64,000 nt of DNA from Scatophagus argus (lineage: Eukaryota > Chordata > Actinopteri > Scatophagidae). This document shows, piece by piece, positions 39,263-52,748 of the stretch; the stretch's first letter is position 1, and each line of letters begins with the position of its first letter. The notes under the pieces are model-generated. The model saw nothing but the letters and a program-made list of their open reading frames with translations. It ran no database searches and had not been told where the DNA came from. Position numbers and translations under genes: made by a program. The stretch lies in NCBI RefSeq assembly GCF_020382885.2, contig NC_058506.1, forward strand, positions 12,378,318 through 12,442,317, given 5' to 3'.

Positions 39263-39921
39263 GCTGGCAGAAGTCCAAGCAACACCTAATAACAAGGTGA
39301 CAGTAGCTAAATGGCGATGTAACTTACCGTTCATCACACATAATATTTATGATCATTTATATGAAATGTAAACCTCTGTGCCACTGGAGTTTAGGAATCG
39401 TGGGTGCATGACACATGGTGTGAGCATTTGGCCTCTTTACGCACAATTCTACCCAAATGGCAGCGACATTACGCAGTGGACACCCAGAAATCGTGTTGAA
39501 GGAGGAAAACATCTAAATCTATACAGTGACACTGTTGCTGTCTCGTCTCCAGGATACAAATATATTCTTTGTTCATAGCCGTGTTCAACCAGAGCGCACC
39601 ATGCGAACAGGGGGGCAGTGGTACCGGGTGGAGTCTTCCCCCCTTGTTCTCACATGTGCTCCGCCCGCCTGCGCTGATTGGATTGAAAATCATCTTGTCC
39701 ATCTCCACTGAGCGAGAGGCCGTGTGTGTGTGTGTGTGTGTGTGTGGTTCATCCTCACACTAAGAAACGCCTACCCGGAGGAGCCGGTAAAGTCAGTCAC
39801 TTCAAACTGAAAAACACGCTGCCTGGTCGCATTCAGGAGACATTCATGTATGGAGAGGATACACACAGCAATAGCCTACCTCTGACTGACCCACTGTTTT
39901 TTTTTATCTTAACAGGTATTA
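39077..39921. repeat. Long inverted repeat (about 84-bp arms, 678-bp spacer)
   Basis: The left arm 39,077-39,160 and right arm 39,839-39,921 are near-exact reverse complements. Differences are a few bases at the outer end and one base in the A/T run. The shared core includes TGGGTCAGTCAGAGGTAGGC. The spacer codes for no recognised transposase. This resembles a foldback or non-autonomous element, or a rearranged duplication, and its right end is only 311 bp from the HUNK start codon. Confidence 0.85.
39722..39746. repeat. (GT)n microsatellite
   Basis: About 12 GT units, inside the spacer of the inverted repeat. Confidence 0.9.
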
Positions 39922-40231
39922 AGACGGGTTACGTCAGCTAATAACTTTCCATGAGTTTGGCATTTTTCTTCTGTGTCATACAAATCTAAGCTGATACACT
40001 AATCAAGACTTGTCTCGGAATTGCTGAGTGCGCTCACTGGATGCTTTGGGTGAACAGGTGGCACAAGCTCCGGTTCCCTTAATTTGTTATTAGGGGCGAG
40101 ACGCAGGCACAACGGACTTAACGCACTTTACCGGACGTTAAGCATTTAATACCTGGCTTTAAGCTGGGCGAGGGGACGATCTGCACAGCTGTCTCCCTTG
40201 TTAAAAGGAGAAGTTTGACAAGGGAGCTGTG

Positions 40232-43200
40232 ATGCCAGTAGCCGACAGCGACATGGTAGTGGACAACAGCCACGGGTTATACGAGGGTAAAACCCCAAAT
40301 GGTGCCGGGAACGAGAGCGCCCTGCCGGCTTCATTATGCAGCCCTGCAGCTGACATCCTCAAGAACTTTTATCACACCAAACGGGTCGGGAACTACCTGA
40401 TAGGCAGGAAGCTGGGAGAAGGATCGTTCGCCAAAGTCAGAGAGGGTCTCCACGCTTTGACTGGGGAAAAGGTAAGAGGACTCTTAAAGTGGAAAATGAA
40501 GAAATCTAAATTGGTCTTGCTAATTTCTCGCACTTGTATTTTTTAAACCAGAGACCAACTTCAGAAAAAAATACACATTTTTTTTTTCCACAAGACAACT
40601 ACCTGATTTTTTTTTTCTGACAGTTAACTATAATGTTTTAACATCTAAAAATAAAGAGTGGAATGCAGCAAGGACTCTGATATGGTTTTAAATTTCATTT
40701 CAGTGGACACTGCCAGCAGTCATGTGCCTGCATGTGAACCGAGAGAAAAAAACTCTTTCTGTGTAATGACAGTTTAGCCTTTCATTCCTATTTTATAACA
40801 TGCCAATCTAATAAGTCCTTAGCCTTAGAAAGTGATCATCCCTATTTGCAAAGCGAATCTATGTTAATGGGCTCATGCGGCACCACCAGCTGTTGAACTC
40901 AGCTACATGCTCAGCAGGGCTTGTTTTCTTGCCAAGTTCTAGTGACAATATTTACTTCTTGTGTGCGTGAAGGCGAGAGAGAGAAGGAGCTGGCTGTCGT
41001 TTTTCGCGACGTGTGCTGGATGACTTGGATACTTGCGCTCTCTGTGTGTTTTTTTTCTGAACCTCCTGCTTTGTTTGCTGACGGTGGTGATCTCACTGCT
41101 GTTGGGCGCGCAAGCCTCTGATAGGAACAGAGAGGAAAAGTATCCGGCCTATGGGGGGACAGAACTGCTACTTGCATATGAAATGATGTGGTTGATAAAT
41201 GGGCTTCAGACTCATTATAATTCCGCCAGCACAGGGCTTTGATATGTGCTGCCATTGGCCACTGGTTGCCTTTGTCTCTTTAGGCTTTTTTTTTTTTCTT
41301 TAGAGGAGCTGCCAAGATATTTGCATATTGGAAAACAAGTACCTCCTGTTTGGTATGTGTTCCCGCATGTAGACCCATATCTGTTGGGGCATATGTAAAA
41401 ACAAAATATGTGCCACTGAATTCAACAGCATAATAAAAATGATCTCTCCCCGTGTCCCCCCACCCCACACCAACCCAACCCATGCTGTTGCTGTGAGGAG
41501 AAAAGAAAGCGCTCCTCTCCCCTTCCCTCACTCTCTTTGTTGAGGATGATGCAAACACTTGCAATCACACTACCAAGCACATCACATGGTACTCCTCTCT
41601 CATTCAGTTGAACACAGGGTCCAGCGGGCACTGGAGGCAAGCGGAGGGCAGTGAGTTTATTCATGCAAAAGGGTAGTCAGGGGGAAAGGAAACACAGGAG
41701 AGATCCCAGGATCTCCACTATCATCACTAGAAAGTCTGTGTGGGTACAGGGATGTGTTTAAAGGCAGGGAGGTATGAAAGTGAGGAGAGGTCAGGGATGG
41801 TGCTGTCATGGTCAGGGGGCTTGGGAGGTCATATGCATGTGTTTTTGATGCCTGTAACCCACTTTCCCCTCCAAAGTCCCCCCGTCTCCCCCCTGTTTCT
41901 GTCTGAGGGGGTGCTTGATAAACAACTGAATCCCCCAGAAGCCCCCTGGCTGGGCACACCCCTCCCCCTCTATATACCCACCCAACCACCCCCATCCTCA
42001 TATAGACTAGCCTACTGTAAATACAGTGCCCCATCCCCCCATACATACCCCACACCCGTTCTGTTATCCATTCTGCCTGCCGTAAACACGAGCCATCTAT
42101 TACTATTGTGACAGCTCAACACACACACACAGAGCCAGGTTTAATTAGCAGCTGTAAAAAAGGTTTTCAGAGGTGAATCAATTATCAGAGATGAAAGGAC
42201 GAAAGTAAAATAGAAAGACAAGCTGAAGGACAGAAGAAAGGGAGGACACACACAACCACTTTGGCCCTCACCATTTCATTAATGGATATGGTGATTAGTT
42301 TCACTGGTCATGCCTTTCCACGTCTTTGTGTGCTCTCCTTGAGATGATTTGCTGTGTATGGTAGCCATGCTCTTGAACTCAGTCTAGACGGGATACAAGG
42401 AGACACGGGCAAAGGATGAAATATAGTAGATGGGTACGTTATTGAATATAATTAGCTACAGAGGGAAGTAAAGTGTTTGTCATAAAGGTAAAGGACATGT
42501 AATGAAGCTTTTTATGAGGAGAGATCTTCTCCAAGGATACAACAAGGGCAGGTAGACAGACAGAGGATGTTGGGATTGAGAAATAAAAAAAAATCTGGCA
42601 ATCTGTTCTTCTATGTCTGTTGTGTTTCAAAATGAGTGGACTCCCATTTACCCTTCCTCCGTCTACTTTCCACATTTGTCGCCGCTCCTCATGTGTGTTT
42701 AGTTGTAGCTCAACTCTGTGGCAAATGGGGGAATATTAAACGTCCATTTGGCCGTGGCGCCTTCTTGGATAGGGTAACATTTGCCTTTCCCCTAGTTTAT
42801 GATGGTTCAGTAACCCCTCCAACACACACACACACACACACACCTCCCCCCCATACAGCCTCAAGGCCCTATAGCGCCTGGGCTGCCCCACATTGGGAGC
42901 AGCTGTGACAGAGAGGTCAGCGTCAAGTTATATACCCTGCAATGAAGACTGAGTAGCTTGTCACCTGTTACACTGCAATTCTCTAAAATCCTTTCTCCAA
43001 GACACAGCAGTGCATTAGTGCTCTATTCTCCATGGATATTATTCACAGTATCACATTGTGCAAACTTTAGGAGCCAAACTTGTGTCTAAAACAAAAGTCA
43101 CCTCCTCCTCTGTCTCTCTCAATTTTTCCAGGTGGCTGTGAAGGTGATTGACAAGCGAAAGGCCAAGAAGGACTCGTATGTGACCAAGAATCTGCGCAGG

Positions 43201-46200
43201 GAGGGCCACATCCAGCAGATGATCCGCCATCCCAACATCACGCAGCTGCTGGACATCCTGGAAACGGAGAACAGCTACTACCTGGTGATGGAGCTGTGCC
43301 CCGGCGGCAACCTCATGAACCGAATCTATGACAAGAAGCGGCTGGATGAGAGGGAGACTCAGAAATACATCCGGCAGTTGGTGCTGGCCGTGGAGCACCT
43401 GCACAGGGCAGGCGTGGTGCACAGGTAAAAAAAAGAAAAAAAAAAAGGTTTCAAATTTCAGAGCAGAATCTATATAAATTCCTCAGAAAATATTGATAGT
43501 TTGCGTGGGTTAAAGCTGACTTTATGATCTGAGTCAGACATTATCCTCTTTCTCAAATTGTGGGTTAAGTCCTTATTGTGAACATTACTGTTAATCCACA
43601 AATAACCATATCTGTCTGCTCAATAATTGCTCTGCTGTGCTTTAGAGGGCTGCTAAGAATTTCTTAAAAAAATAAATGTGATTTTAAAAAAATGTGTGCA
43701 ACAGCTAGATTTCCACGCACCGAGTTGATATTAGTTATTCCGCTGCATTTCTCCAACAAATAGTGTTACATCTCATGCTAAAGTGTTTTGATTCGATTTA
43801 GGGAAAACAACACATAAACTGAATCTCAAAATCAGATTTCAGATATAAATTTCACAAAGCTCTTCCCGGGAACATTCAGTTCTTTGTCCCTGAGAGCCTG
43901 GGAACAAAATTTTGATCATGGCGAGATGGCCTACGTAGATAACTGTATAACAGGATTTCTAAGACTGAGGAGGGATCTCGAGGTACACAATAGACCCTGA
44001 AAATCATCTAGCGTGACCCACATTGGGAGGGGTGTTTGTGTATGTATTAGGGCTGACCTCTATTGCCTGTCCATTGTATGATGATTAAGGCTCAGATAAG
44101 TTATCTTAAGCAAATACTGACACTGTGCAAGCATTGACATTTTTCTTTTTGTCTCTTTGTCTAACAGGGATCTGAAGATAGAAAACCTCCTGTTGGATGA
44201 GCAGGACAACATAAAGCTCATAGGTAACACAAGAGCTCCTGCATTTACAATATTTAACTCATCTCAGATTTCTCTTTCTGGTTCTTTCGTTTGCTTAGTG
44301 CAAAATAAATCTACTCATAAATGCAGAGCAAAGAACTACAAGAATATTCAAGCATTTAAAAATAAAAAAAGGCCTTTGATGCCAGTTACTGCAGAGTAGA
44401 AATAAAAAGATTTACTCAGCTGGAGTGGGACACGCAGTGTCTAATGTCCCACATGTGGTGAAGCGTTAAGAGCAATTAAATATCCTGTTAAAGCTCTTTC
44501 CAAGCTCTCACCATAGTGCTAATCTGCTTGTGTTTGTGTGTGCAATGCTGTGGTGAGGTGACTCGTTTTGATGGGGGATGGCAATAAACCTGGAAACGGC
44601 ACTCATCAAGTCTCTTCTCCTCTCAGATTTTGGCCTCAGCAACTGTGCTGGCATCTTGGGATACTCAGACCCTTTCAGCACCCAGTGTGGAAGCCCGGCC
44701 TACGCCGCCCCAGAGCTGCTCTCCAGGAAGAAGTATGGGCCGAAGGTGGATGTCTGGTCCATGTGAGTGTATTCTCCTTTTTCGGACATGTAATCAGTTG
44801 TGGTCACATATTATTTTATTTAAATGTATTTCTCATTTTGTGAGTGCACACAGAGCTTTAGCGTGTATTCTGATCTTCCAGTGGTGTGAACATGTATGCG
44901 ATGTTGACTGGGACTCTCCCATTCACCGTGGAGCCCTTCAGTCTCCGAGCCTTGCACCAGAAGATGGTAGACAAGGAGATGAACCCTCTACCTCCCTCAC
45001 TCTCCACAGGTAAATATTGACAAAATGCAGCAACAAGTTTCCTTTGCTTTCCTTTTTTCACTGATAAGCATTTCTGAAGTTTGCAGTGAAAGCAGAGGAA
45101 AAACATTTAAAAATAAGATAATGTGAGAAGTCATAATGCATAACAGCAACAAAATGGCAGCACAACAGCAAACTGCCATTGGTCATAATCTCATGTCACC
45201 TTTCCTGTAAAGTCACTGGCAAAGAAAAACAATTTCTGACAATGTGCAGCCACCCCCTCTTTTTGGAGCAATATGACTAATAAACTTTTTGTTCTTTATA
45301 TGTAGTCATTTTATATATAAGTAGAATTAGAATCAATTTGCATGGGCTTAAATCTAATAGAGGAAATGAAAAATAAAAATAAAAAACTCACAGGTGTGTG
45401 TACACTTGTTTGTAGTTGTGACATTCATACCAGAGATGCTTGTCCTCAGTGTGTTGCAACAGCAGCGTCACTCTCTAACATGCAAATTAAGGGATGGATT
45501 AACCGAGTTGTGTAAGTAGCTATTAATCATGCACAGATGACACAGATGTGTCATCTCATCTGTCTTAGGCAATAACGATATGAAAGCGGATGAAGGGGAT
45601 GAGGGCCAAGTTTGTGGTCGGTGGGGACATGCGCTGTGTTGAAACAAAGGCATTATATAACTTGTACTCTTTCTCAACTATTCACCTGAAATGGCTGCAT
45701 GATCAATTCTATGGTCTAGTCCTCTTTCTTCCCTTATGAGGACTTGTATATAGCTTTATAGTGTACTATTTTTACTTACCTTGTAAATTGTTAATTTATT
45801 TCACCTCTATATTTTTTGTAACTGTTTATGCACACTTTTTGCACTCTTCTTGTGTTCTTGTGAGCTGCCACAACAGGTGAATTTCCCCACTGCGGAATCA
45901 ATAAAGTTCATCTTATCTTATCTTATCTTATCTTATCAGCGAGTTTACAGAGAAATTAGGCAATATTAACTTCCATTCCCGTAGTTGTCAAACGAATGAG
46001 TAGTCACATTTCTGGAAAAAAACAAAAACAAAAACATGAAATGTGAGAACATGTTTCAGTAGTAGAAAATATCCCTCTTTATGCAGTGAGTTGAGTTTCG
46101 GTGGCAGCGTATGAATATTTTCTCTCCCTCCGTCTGTCTCAGCTGCCATCTGTCTTCTGAAGAAGCTTCTTGAGCCAGATCCCAACAAGCGCCCCAATAT

Positions 46201-48574
46201 CCACCAGGTGATGGCTGACTCGTGGCTACAGCTGGCCAACAAGAACACCGGGGCACCGTACCTCAACAGGTGGACAAACCGCTTTTTAAATAATCTGAAT
46301 TTATATTTTGCAGCAGTGTGTCCTTTATTTTAGCTTATTTATGGCTACTTGTTGTTGGAAGTCGATTTCTAATTAAAGCTGAAGCACCAGAAAGCACTAA
46401 CTATCCATTTCCGTTTAAAGGATTCATATCGAGGAAATCAACCACACCGTGTTGCTGCATATGACGGAGAAAATGAACTACAAGCACAGCGAGGTGCTGA
46501 GCGCTGTCCTCACCAACCGCGCCTGCCATACGCTGGCTGTCTACTTCCTCCTCAACAAGAAAATGAAGAGGCTCTCAAAAGAGTACAGGGTAAGGGGATA
46601 CTGACTGACACCTGTGTCATGCCATTCTCAATAACACAGGGTAATCCCTACCTGTTTGTTTTTGTTCTGAAGTGATGAATCTGGTTACACAACAACCGGT
46701 TTTTCAAATGCTAAGGGCAGCTGTTTATTGTGTTTAGGAGATGCAGTTCCAGGAGAAAAAGAAGAAAGGAGAAAAACAGAAAAACGAATACTTCCAAACC
46801 CAATGGAGGAAGCATGTGGACAAGCTCACTATCCCCCCAAAACAGACGCCCATCTACCTGGCTGTTAGCAAGGGGCCCAGTAAGGAGAAGAAACACAGAA
46901 CAGGTGAGGTGAATCATGATGCAGTACAAAAACACTCAGGCACATTTATTAAATAAAAAAAAAAAAAAAAGATACAATACTTTTTTAAACCAAAAAATAC
47001 AACTTTATTTATTGTATTTTCCTTTATTCACACAGGGTAGGTTGACTGAGCATGCATGTTCTTGTACGGCATCGACCTGTTTCACACATACATAGTTACC
47101 CAGTCGTCTGTTCATCCATCCACCCCTCCTTCCATCCATCCATCCGTCCGTCCATCCATCCATCCATTGTTTGTCTGTCCATCCATCCAACCACCCATCC
47201 ATCCATCCTTGTGAGAGGAAACATCCTGGACAAATTGCCAGCCAGTCGTAGGACGATTAAAAAAAATGATAATAATAATTTACCTGCTGACAGACTGAAT
47301 GACTGAGAAAGTATAGTACAGAAGGAGATGAATAATACAAAATGAAGCTGAAATTTATCTAGTAACACGGTAGCATTAATTACATTTGTTCTTTTAAACT
47401 AGGCTCAGGATTTTTACAAGTGGTAGGTGACTCAAGAAAAACTTATACATGACAAAAAAAACTTGGGGGCAAAGATAAGTTCCTTTCACTCTTCTCAATT
47501 ACCTGTGAGTAACGAGTGGTATATTGAGAGCCTATAGGCTGTTTCAGATCCAGCATGTCAGAATGTGCTGGTCTTCATGAGCTTAAAGTCAGAATAGAAT
47601 GTTCTTGTACCTTTACACCTCTTTGTGACATGTTCTCAGATGAGATATCTCTGTGCTAACATGACATGTTGAATTTAGACACTTAAGACACTCACTGCTG
47701 CAGTTCTCAACTTTTCATTCAGTTCTATCTGCAGCAAGTTGAGCAATCAATGCTTCAAATGTATGTTTTGACAAACATCAAAATCCAGTTTTTCAGGATT
47801 GTGACAATACATCTCATTTCCTTCTCAGGTCTTTTGCGTGCCATAACTGGTGGCCATCGTAATTCCCCACTGGCACCACCGGGCACGGTCGCTTCTTCCT
47901 CAATGGAGTATTTAGAGATCCAACCTCTCTTTAACAACACCCCTCAGCAACGGCGGCGCTTGGCCACCCTCCCACAAGTAAACACGAGCCCAGAACACAA
48001 CATACCTGCTCCACCAGCACCATCACCAATCGGCATGCATTCCTTTGGCTCCCTCTCCAAAGCTGAGCAAATTGAAGACACCCCAGCTTCACCTTGGTAC
48101 AAGCTGACCAACGGGACTCTGTCTCCTCCCCGCCACGTCTCTGCTTTCCAACCTGACTCCTCTTACTTGAAGAAGGCCACAATCCCCAGTCCTCCCGTCC
48201 TCATTGTCAATCCGCAGCCCAAGAAAAGCGTCTCAGATTGGTGCGGTTCTTCAGACACCAGCGGAAGCCCCCCCAGCACCGTTGGAAGCCCTCCAGGCAG
48301 CTCGGCTTTCAGCCCTCCAAAGTCTGCCTTTAGCCCCCTCAACCCCACCTCAGCATTCAGTCCTCCTTCCAACAGCAGCAGCAGTGATCCCGATAGCCCG
48401 ACGCACCGCAGCAAGTTCCCGTCCATGGGAATCGGACAGATCCTGAAGAAGAAGGTCCAGCTCCAGCCGTTCACCTTCCGGCCAGAACAGGTCGTCGAAG
48501 AAGTGGTGTCCCCACCACCCTATCCCATGCAGACTCTCCTCTGTGCTTCAGGTGCACTCAAGACCCTCTGTTGA
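40232..48574 (+). CDS. hunk: Hormonally up-regulated Neu-associated kinase (HUNK), 9 coding exons
   Basis: A serine/threonine kinase of the SNF1/AMPK-related group. Coding exons: 40232-40471, 43132-43424, 44168-44223, 44627-44762, 44882-45009, 46143-46269, 46421-46589, 46738-46903, 47829-48574. They give 686 aa (human 714), in frame through GT-AG junctions. Kinase features: glycine loop LGEGSFAKV (61-69), catalytic lysine K84 in VAVK, HRDLKIEN (177-184), DFG (197-199), activation-loop T215 and APE (224-226). The kinase domain is nearly identical to human, for example [20 protein letters not shown]. The C-terminal half is diverged and rich in Ser and Pro, but keeps SSSME and, at about 638, [10 protein letters not shown] (human MGIGQMLRKR), both HUNK hallmarks. 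The start is the first ATG in frame, a short way before the kinase domain as in the family. An active kinase is expected. Confidence 0.96.
40472..43131 (+). other. hunk: HUNK intron 1 (2.7 kb)
   Basis: GT-AG intron with no coding exon seen. It contains a C-rich low-complexity stretch near 41,860-42,050 and a (CA)n run at about 42,823-42,842. Open frames across the C-rich stretch are not conserved proteins. Confidence 0.75.
45690..45937 (+). mobile_element. Non-LTR retroelement 3' tail with (TCTTA)n end
   Basis: In HUNK intron 5. The piece carries GTGAATTTCCCCACTGCGGA, then ATCAATAAAGTTCA and five TCTTA units. This block order is the recurrent 3' end of a teleost LINE family (usually AATTTCCCCACTGTGGGA...AATAAAGG...TCTTATCTTA). 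No coding part is left. Left boundary and family are uncertain. Confidence 0.75.
47112..47210. repeat. (CATC)n tetranucleotide repeat in HUNK intron 8
   Basis: About 20 CATC/CCAT units with scattered variants such as CGTC and CACC. Open frames of repeated Pro-Ser-Ile-His or Trp-Met-Asp-Gly type are repeat artefacts. Confidence 0.9.
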
Positions 48575-49985
48575 GGTATGCAAGATGGAAGAAAATGAAA
48601 GAAAGACAGACTGAACTCAAGGCCCCTCTCAACATTTTGTTTAAGTTGGAGAGGTCTTCCAGAGCGGCCTTTTGAACTGTGAATTGTTCCTTTATTGCGA
48701 CTGAGCCACTTTTCGTGACGGACATGATCAATCTTAAAAAAAAGTAGAGGTTTAAAAATGTTTTATCTCTTGCCACCGCTCTTATGTAATAAGAGTTGGT
48801 GACACTGAGAGGATGAGATTTGAGGCAGATCCCTGAGGGATGACTAAACCTCGCTGTGTCCTAGATACAGAGTGGACATGGGGCATCACGTAATATGAGC
48901 CTTGCCAATAAGATGTGCACACACACACACACGCACACACACAAGACACTGTATTATACACTGAGTTAAGAGATACTCTCTTATGTAATATTGCTGTAAC
49001 TGGTTACTAATTGAGCCGTAAACTGATTCACACCAGCTAACAGACCCCAACCCTCTCCCTGATTACATGTATAAATGTTTTTGTCTCTGTGAAAACTCTC
49101 TAAGATACCCACTGACTTCCAGGCAGCTGCCACTGTATCCTCAATGCTGACTGGATGAAGAGGCTCACTGCACTATACCTAAAAACCAAAACCTATAGTA
49201 ACAACCTTTACCATCTTTTACCTCACTGCATTATTCATACATAAATGTATAACGGCAGTCATTTATGACATGCTTGTGTGGATTTTGCCACAGTGTTGCA
49301 GTGTTTGAGCGTTAGTGCCATTAGAATCGATCAACACACCAAAATAGAAGTAGATACCAAGAACCAGAGTCATACTCTCACTTTTTATAATGTTCTCATA
49401 AACTATCACTCGACACTAATAATAATTCACAGCTATAACTTTTTCTATACAAGTGTTGATTCACCTCTACAACCCACAGGGAAACTGTAAAACTGTCTTA
49501 GTTATGACTCTCACTGGAGGAAATGGCTGTTCATACTCAGTTTTAGAGAAAAAAAAAAAGAGAAGATAAAAAAAATAGAGCATCAAAGCCTTATGAAACT
49601 GATCAACCTCGCCCACGGTTGGAGATATAAAGGTGGGAAGAACTGCTACTAGGATCAAGTAATATCCATGAAAATACATCACATTTTTTTGTCTTAATAC
49701 TGTAGTTTGTGCAATAGTCTTAAGTGTTAACTGCAATGACGAGTATTTGCCAAGAGCTCTCTGAGAGTGATGTGAAAATTGTGCTTGTAAATAACGATAC
49801 GACTCCTGTGTTCCTGTCACTTATGCGCGAAGGGATTCTAAAACGTTCGTTGAAATTGTTCACGTTAGAGGCTTCAGAAAACTATTTGACCCTGCAAAAA
49901 TTCTTCCACAGGCACACAAGGCTTTTCACTGTTAAGATACTGTAGAATCTCTTCCTGTCCAAATAAAAAGTTTGCATGCAATGTT
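48575..49985 (+). other. hunk: Probable HUNK 3' UTR
   Basis: Follows the HUNK stop codon with no further coding potential. An AATAAA signal at 49,962-49,967 is a reasonable end. A longer form is possible, because AT-rich sequence including the Pumilio-type octamer TGTATATA (50,133-50,140) continues to about 50,170. A (CA)n run lies at 48,918-48,942. Confidence 0.55.
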
Positions 49986-50199
49986 TCATGAGTCGAATTG
50001 TACTGTTAACATTTGAAAATTACGTCTTTGTACCTTTTTTCTGGTTGATACTGAGATTGATACAGACACGGGGGGTCTTTTGTAAGATTTTGTAACGGAT
50101 GGTTTTGTTCGAGTGTCAAGAGATTTCTATGCTGTATATAAAGTATTTTAAATATTTATACTGAGTCCATTATGTGTCTGTCTGGTCTTTCAGATGTGC

Positions 50200-51900
50200 C
50201 TGCTTACTGTCTGGGTTCATTTCTCCACACATGCCAACATACAACTTCCCTCTTAACTGAAAAAAATACAGGATTAATACACTCACTATAATTAAGTAAT
50301 TCCACAAAAATCCACGGGATCCAACATTCTTGTTAATTTATGTAGAATTTACACAGAGCCAGAGGCGTGTAATTTACTGCTAAAGCTCTGAGCTCCAGGA
50401 GAACTTAATGAAGATGGGCTTCTCTGCCATGGAGGGGGTCTCTGTGGCTTTATAACCTCAATGTGCCACTTGTCTCACATACCATGTACATTTCCCACGG
50501 GACACCTGTGGTGGGTAAAAAAAAAAAAAAAAAAGCAACACACCCTTCCAACAGCTGAAGGATCCTTAGGACTGACACACACACATGTTCCAGACCCTCC
50601 TTCTCACACACACACACATACACACACACTGTAGACACTAATCTACTCAGCTGCTCCCCCGTCCCCATCATAAACCTCTTTGGGTAACACTGCCCGGACG
50701 AGACAAAGAAGGGGGATCGCCAGAGCTCTGAGACAAACACACATGAGGCACCACAAACAGGGCCGTCCGATTAAATCGGCGTAGCTAAGCTGATAAAAGC
50801 CGAGGGACAAGAGTGGCTATAAAATGCATTAGAGCCAGAGCCTTTTGTTTATCAAAGACAGTCGGACAGTTAGTCAAAAATCCCCGGGCAGTCCAGTGAG
50901 ACAAACAGGCTGTGAATACTGTGGCTTAACCACAGCGCTGAGCGAAAGGGCAGTATACACCACAGGGCATGTACAGGTAATACCTGTACCTAAGTGTTGA
51001 GTGGTGATCTAGTAACACCTGTAGTAATACGCAGGAATACGCAAGCACAAGCACGCACACATACGCACAACAACAAACTACTGACAGAAAGGAGCGCTCG
51101 GAAAGTCACCTCTTGATATTAGCTCCTAAATGGATAATTGTTAATTATAGTTAGTTAATTTATTCATTTGATAAATAATTATTAATTAAAACTACAATAA
51201 ATTCATTTTGAGTTGTGACCCGATGGGCTCTGTAAAATTGTGATGGACATTTTCCCTACATTTGTACTTTTGACAGGTTAAATTATTAATGGAAAAAAGT
51301 AAGTGACAGATTAATAAATAATGATAATGTAAGAAAAAGTAAGTAGTAGGATCAGACAGCTTCTTGGAGGATTCCGAATGCAAAAGCAAGTTGTTAATAA
51401 ACAATAATCTCAGGACGCATCAAAGGTAGAAATCCATACTGATGAGATAAAGACAAAAAAAACAATAATTTTCTTTAACACAGATTATTTCAACATTAAT
51501 CTATGAGCAAAGAGGTCAAGTTGCAATGATGAGTCTGTGATAAACAAACATCCACCCCACCGTCCCAGTAGGGGCTGACCATAAGTAGATTATTTATATC
51601 TGAATCATATTCCAGGATTTTTAAAGCAACGTTATGTAGGAATTGGTATTTTGTGCAGTTTGCCGCCCCCACAGTTTGAGTGTAACATCACTATCGTCAA
51701 CATGAATCCCAGTTTCCTACAATATTATGGTCAGATGTAATGTACTGTACATACTGACTACAAATAAAACTTGGCAGCGTTATGCATTGTGTCTAACTAA
51801 CTTGTGTCTTGATGTAATCATGCTCAGAAACTTTTAGCTGCCGAGCAGCGCTAGCTGCACAGCTAAGTGAGCTGACTGGCTAAAGGCAGGAACAATTAAA
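50200..51900. other. Intergenic DNA between HUNK and MIS18A, left part
   Basis: No gene recognised. It contains a poly-A run near 50,518-50,534 and a broken CA tract near 50,577-50,630. Confidence 0.5.
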
Positions 51901-51904
51901 GCTG

Positions 51905-52190
51905 CACTACATAGACAAAAGTATCCAGACATACTTCTTTATGGGGCTGTTTTTCTGGGCCCCTTACTTCCAGTGAAGGAAAATCTTAATGCTTCAGCAT
52001 ACCAAGAAATTTTGGACAATGCTATGCTTCCAACTTTGTGACAAGGTCCTTTTCTATTCCAGCATGACTGTGCCCCAGCACACAAAGAAAGACATGGCTG
52101 GATGAGTCTGGTGTGAAAGAACTTGAAAGGACCACACAGAACCCTGACCTCAACCCCACTGAACACCTTTGGGATGCACTGGAATAGACG
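51905..52190 (+). mobile_element. Tc1/mariner-like transposon relic
   Basis: It begins near ACAAAAGTATCCAGACAT, resembling the AAAAGTATNNGGACA end of a common fish Tc1-like relic family. Inside, 52,126-52,187 on the plus strand translates in part as QNPDLNPTEHLWDALE then a stop, matching the conserved PDLNPIEHLWD block of Tc1-type transposases. The start and most of the catalytic domain are missing, so the copy is dead. Confidence 0.8.
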
Positions 52191-52724
52191 CCTTTTTGGA
52201 TTTATGGGCAGCATTCATTCAAGTACAAATCAATGTGCCATTAAAAATGATTTAGCAGCTTTTAGTTGAAGGTAGAATGGTTTAAAAATGTTCCTTGAAA
52301 ACTGACAATCGTGATAATCGATGATGCCTAAAACAACACAAAAAGTTAGTATGCCAGATTTCTTCAGGAATGTCAAATATGTTTTGATGCATAGCAAATT
52401 TAGAGGTCTTATAGGGAAACTATACATCTTCATATGCATTCACATGCACCTTTAAGTTGAGCTTTATTGTCATTTCACACATGTAGAAACATGAGATGGA
52501 ACGAAATTAGTTTCCCTGGTCCCGGTATAAGCCCAATAACCTACAAATACTAATGCTATAAATATAACAAAGAGAAGAGAATCGTCTCCACACCCTGAGA
52601 CTTGCCTTTCAAATACTGACAGAACATTAAACAAACAATCTCTGTGGAATTAACTGATAACCTGTGTGATATTCATGAGTGATCTCCAAAGACTTGTTTG
52701 CTTCCTGTTTTTGACCATGCAAAA

Positions 52725-52748
52725 ACAAACAAACAAACAAACAAACAG
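52725..52748. repeat. (AAAC)n repeat
   Basis: About five AAAC units. Confidence 0.85.

Noticed and set aside
41657-42111. Overlapping open frames on both strands in HUNK intron 1
   Set aside because: They lie on C-rich low-complexity sequence inside an intron, with no recognisable protein and no matching splice sites.
52126-52187. A transposase gene
   Set aside because: Only one short block is legible before a stop codon. Most of the catalytic domain is missing.
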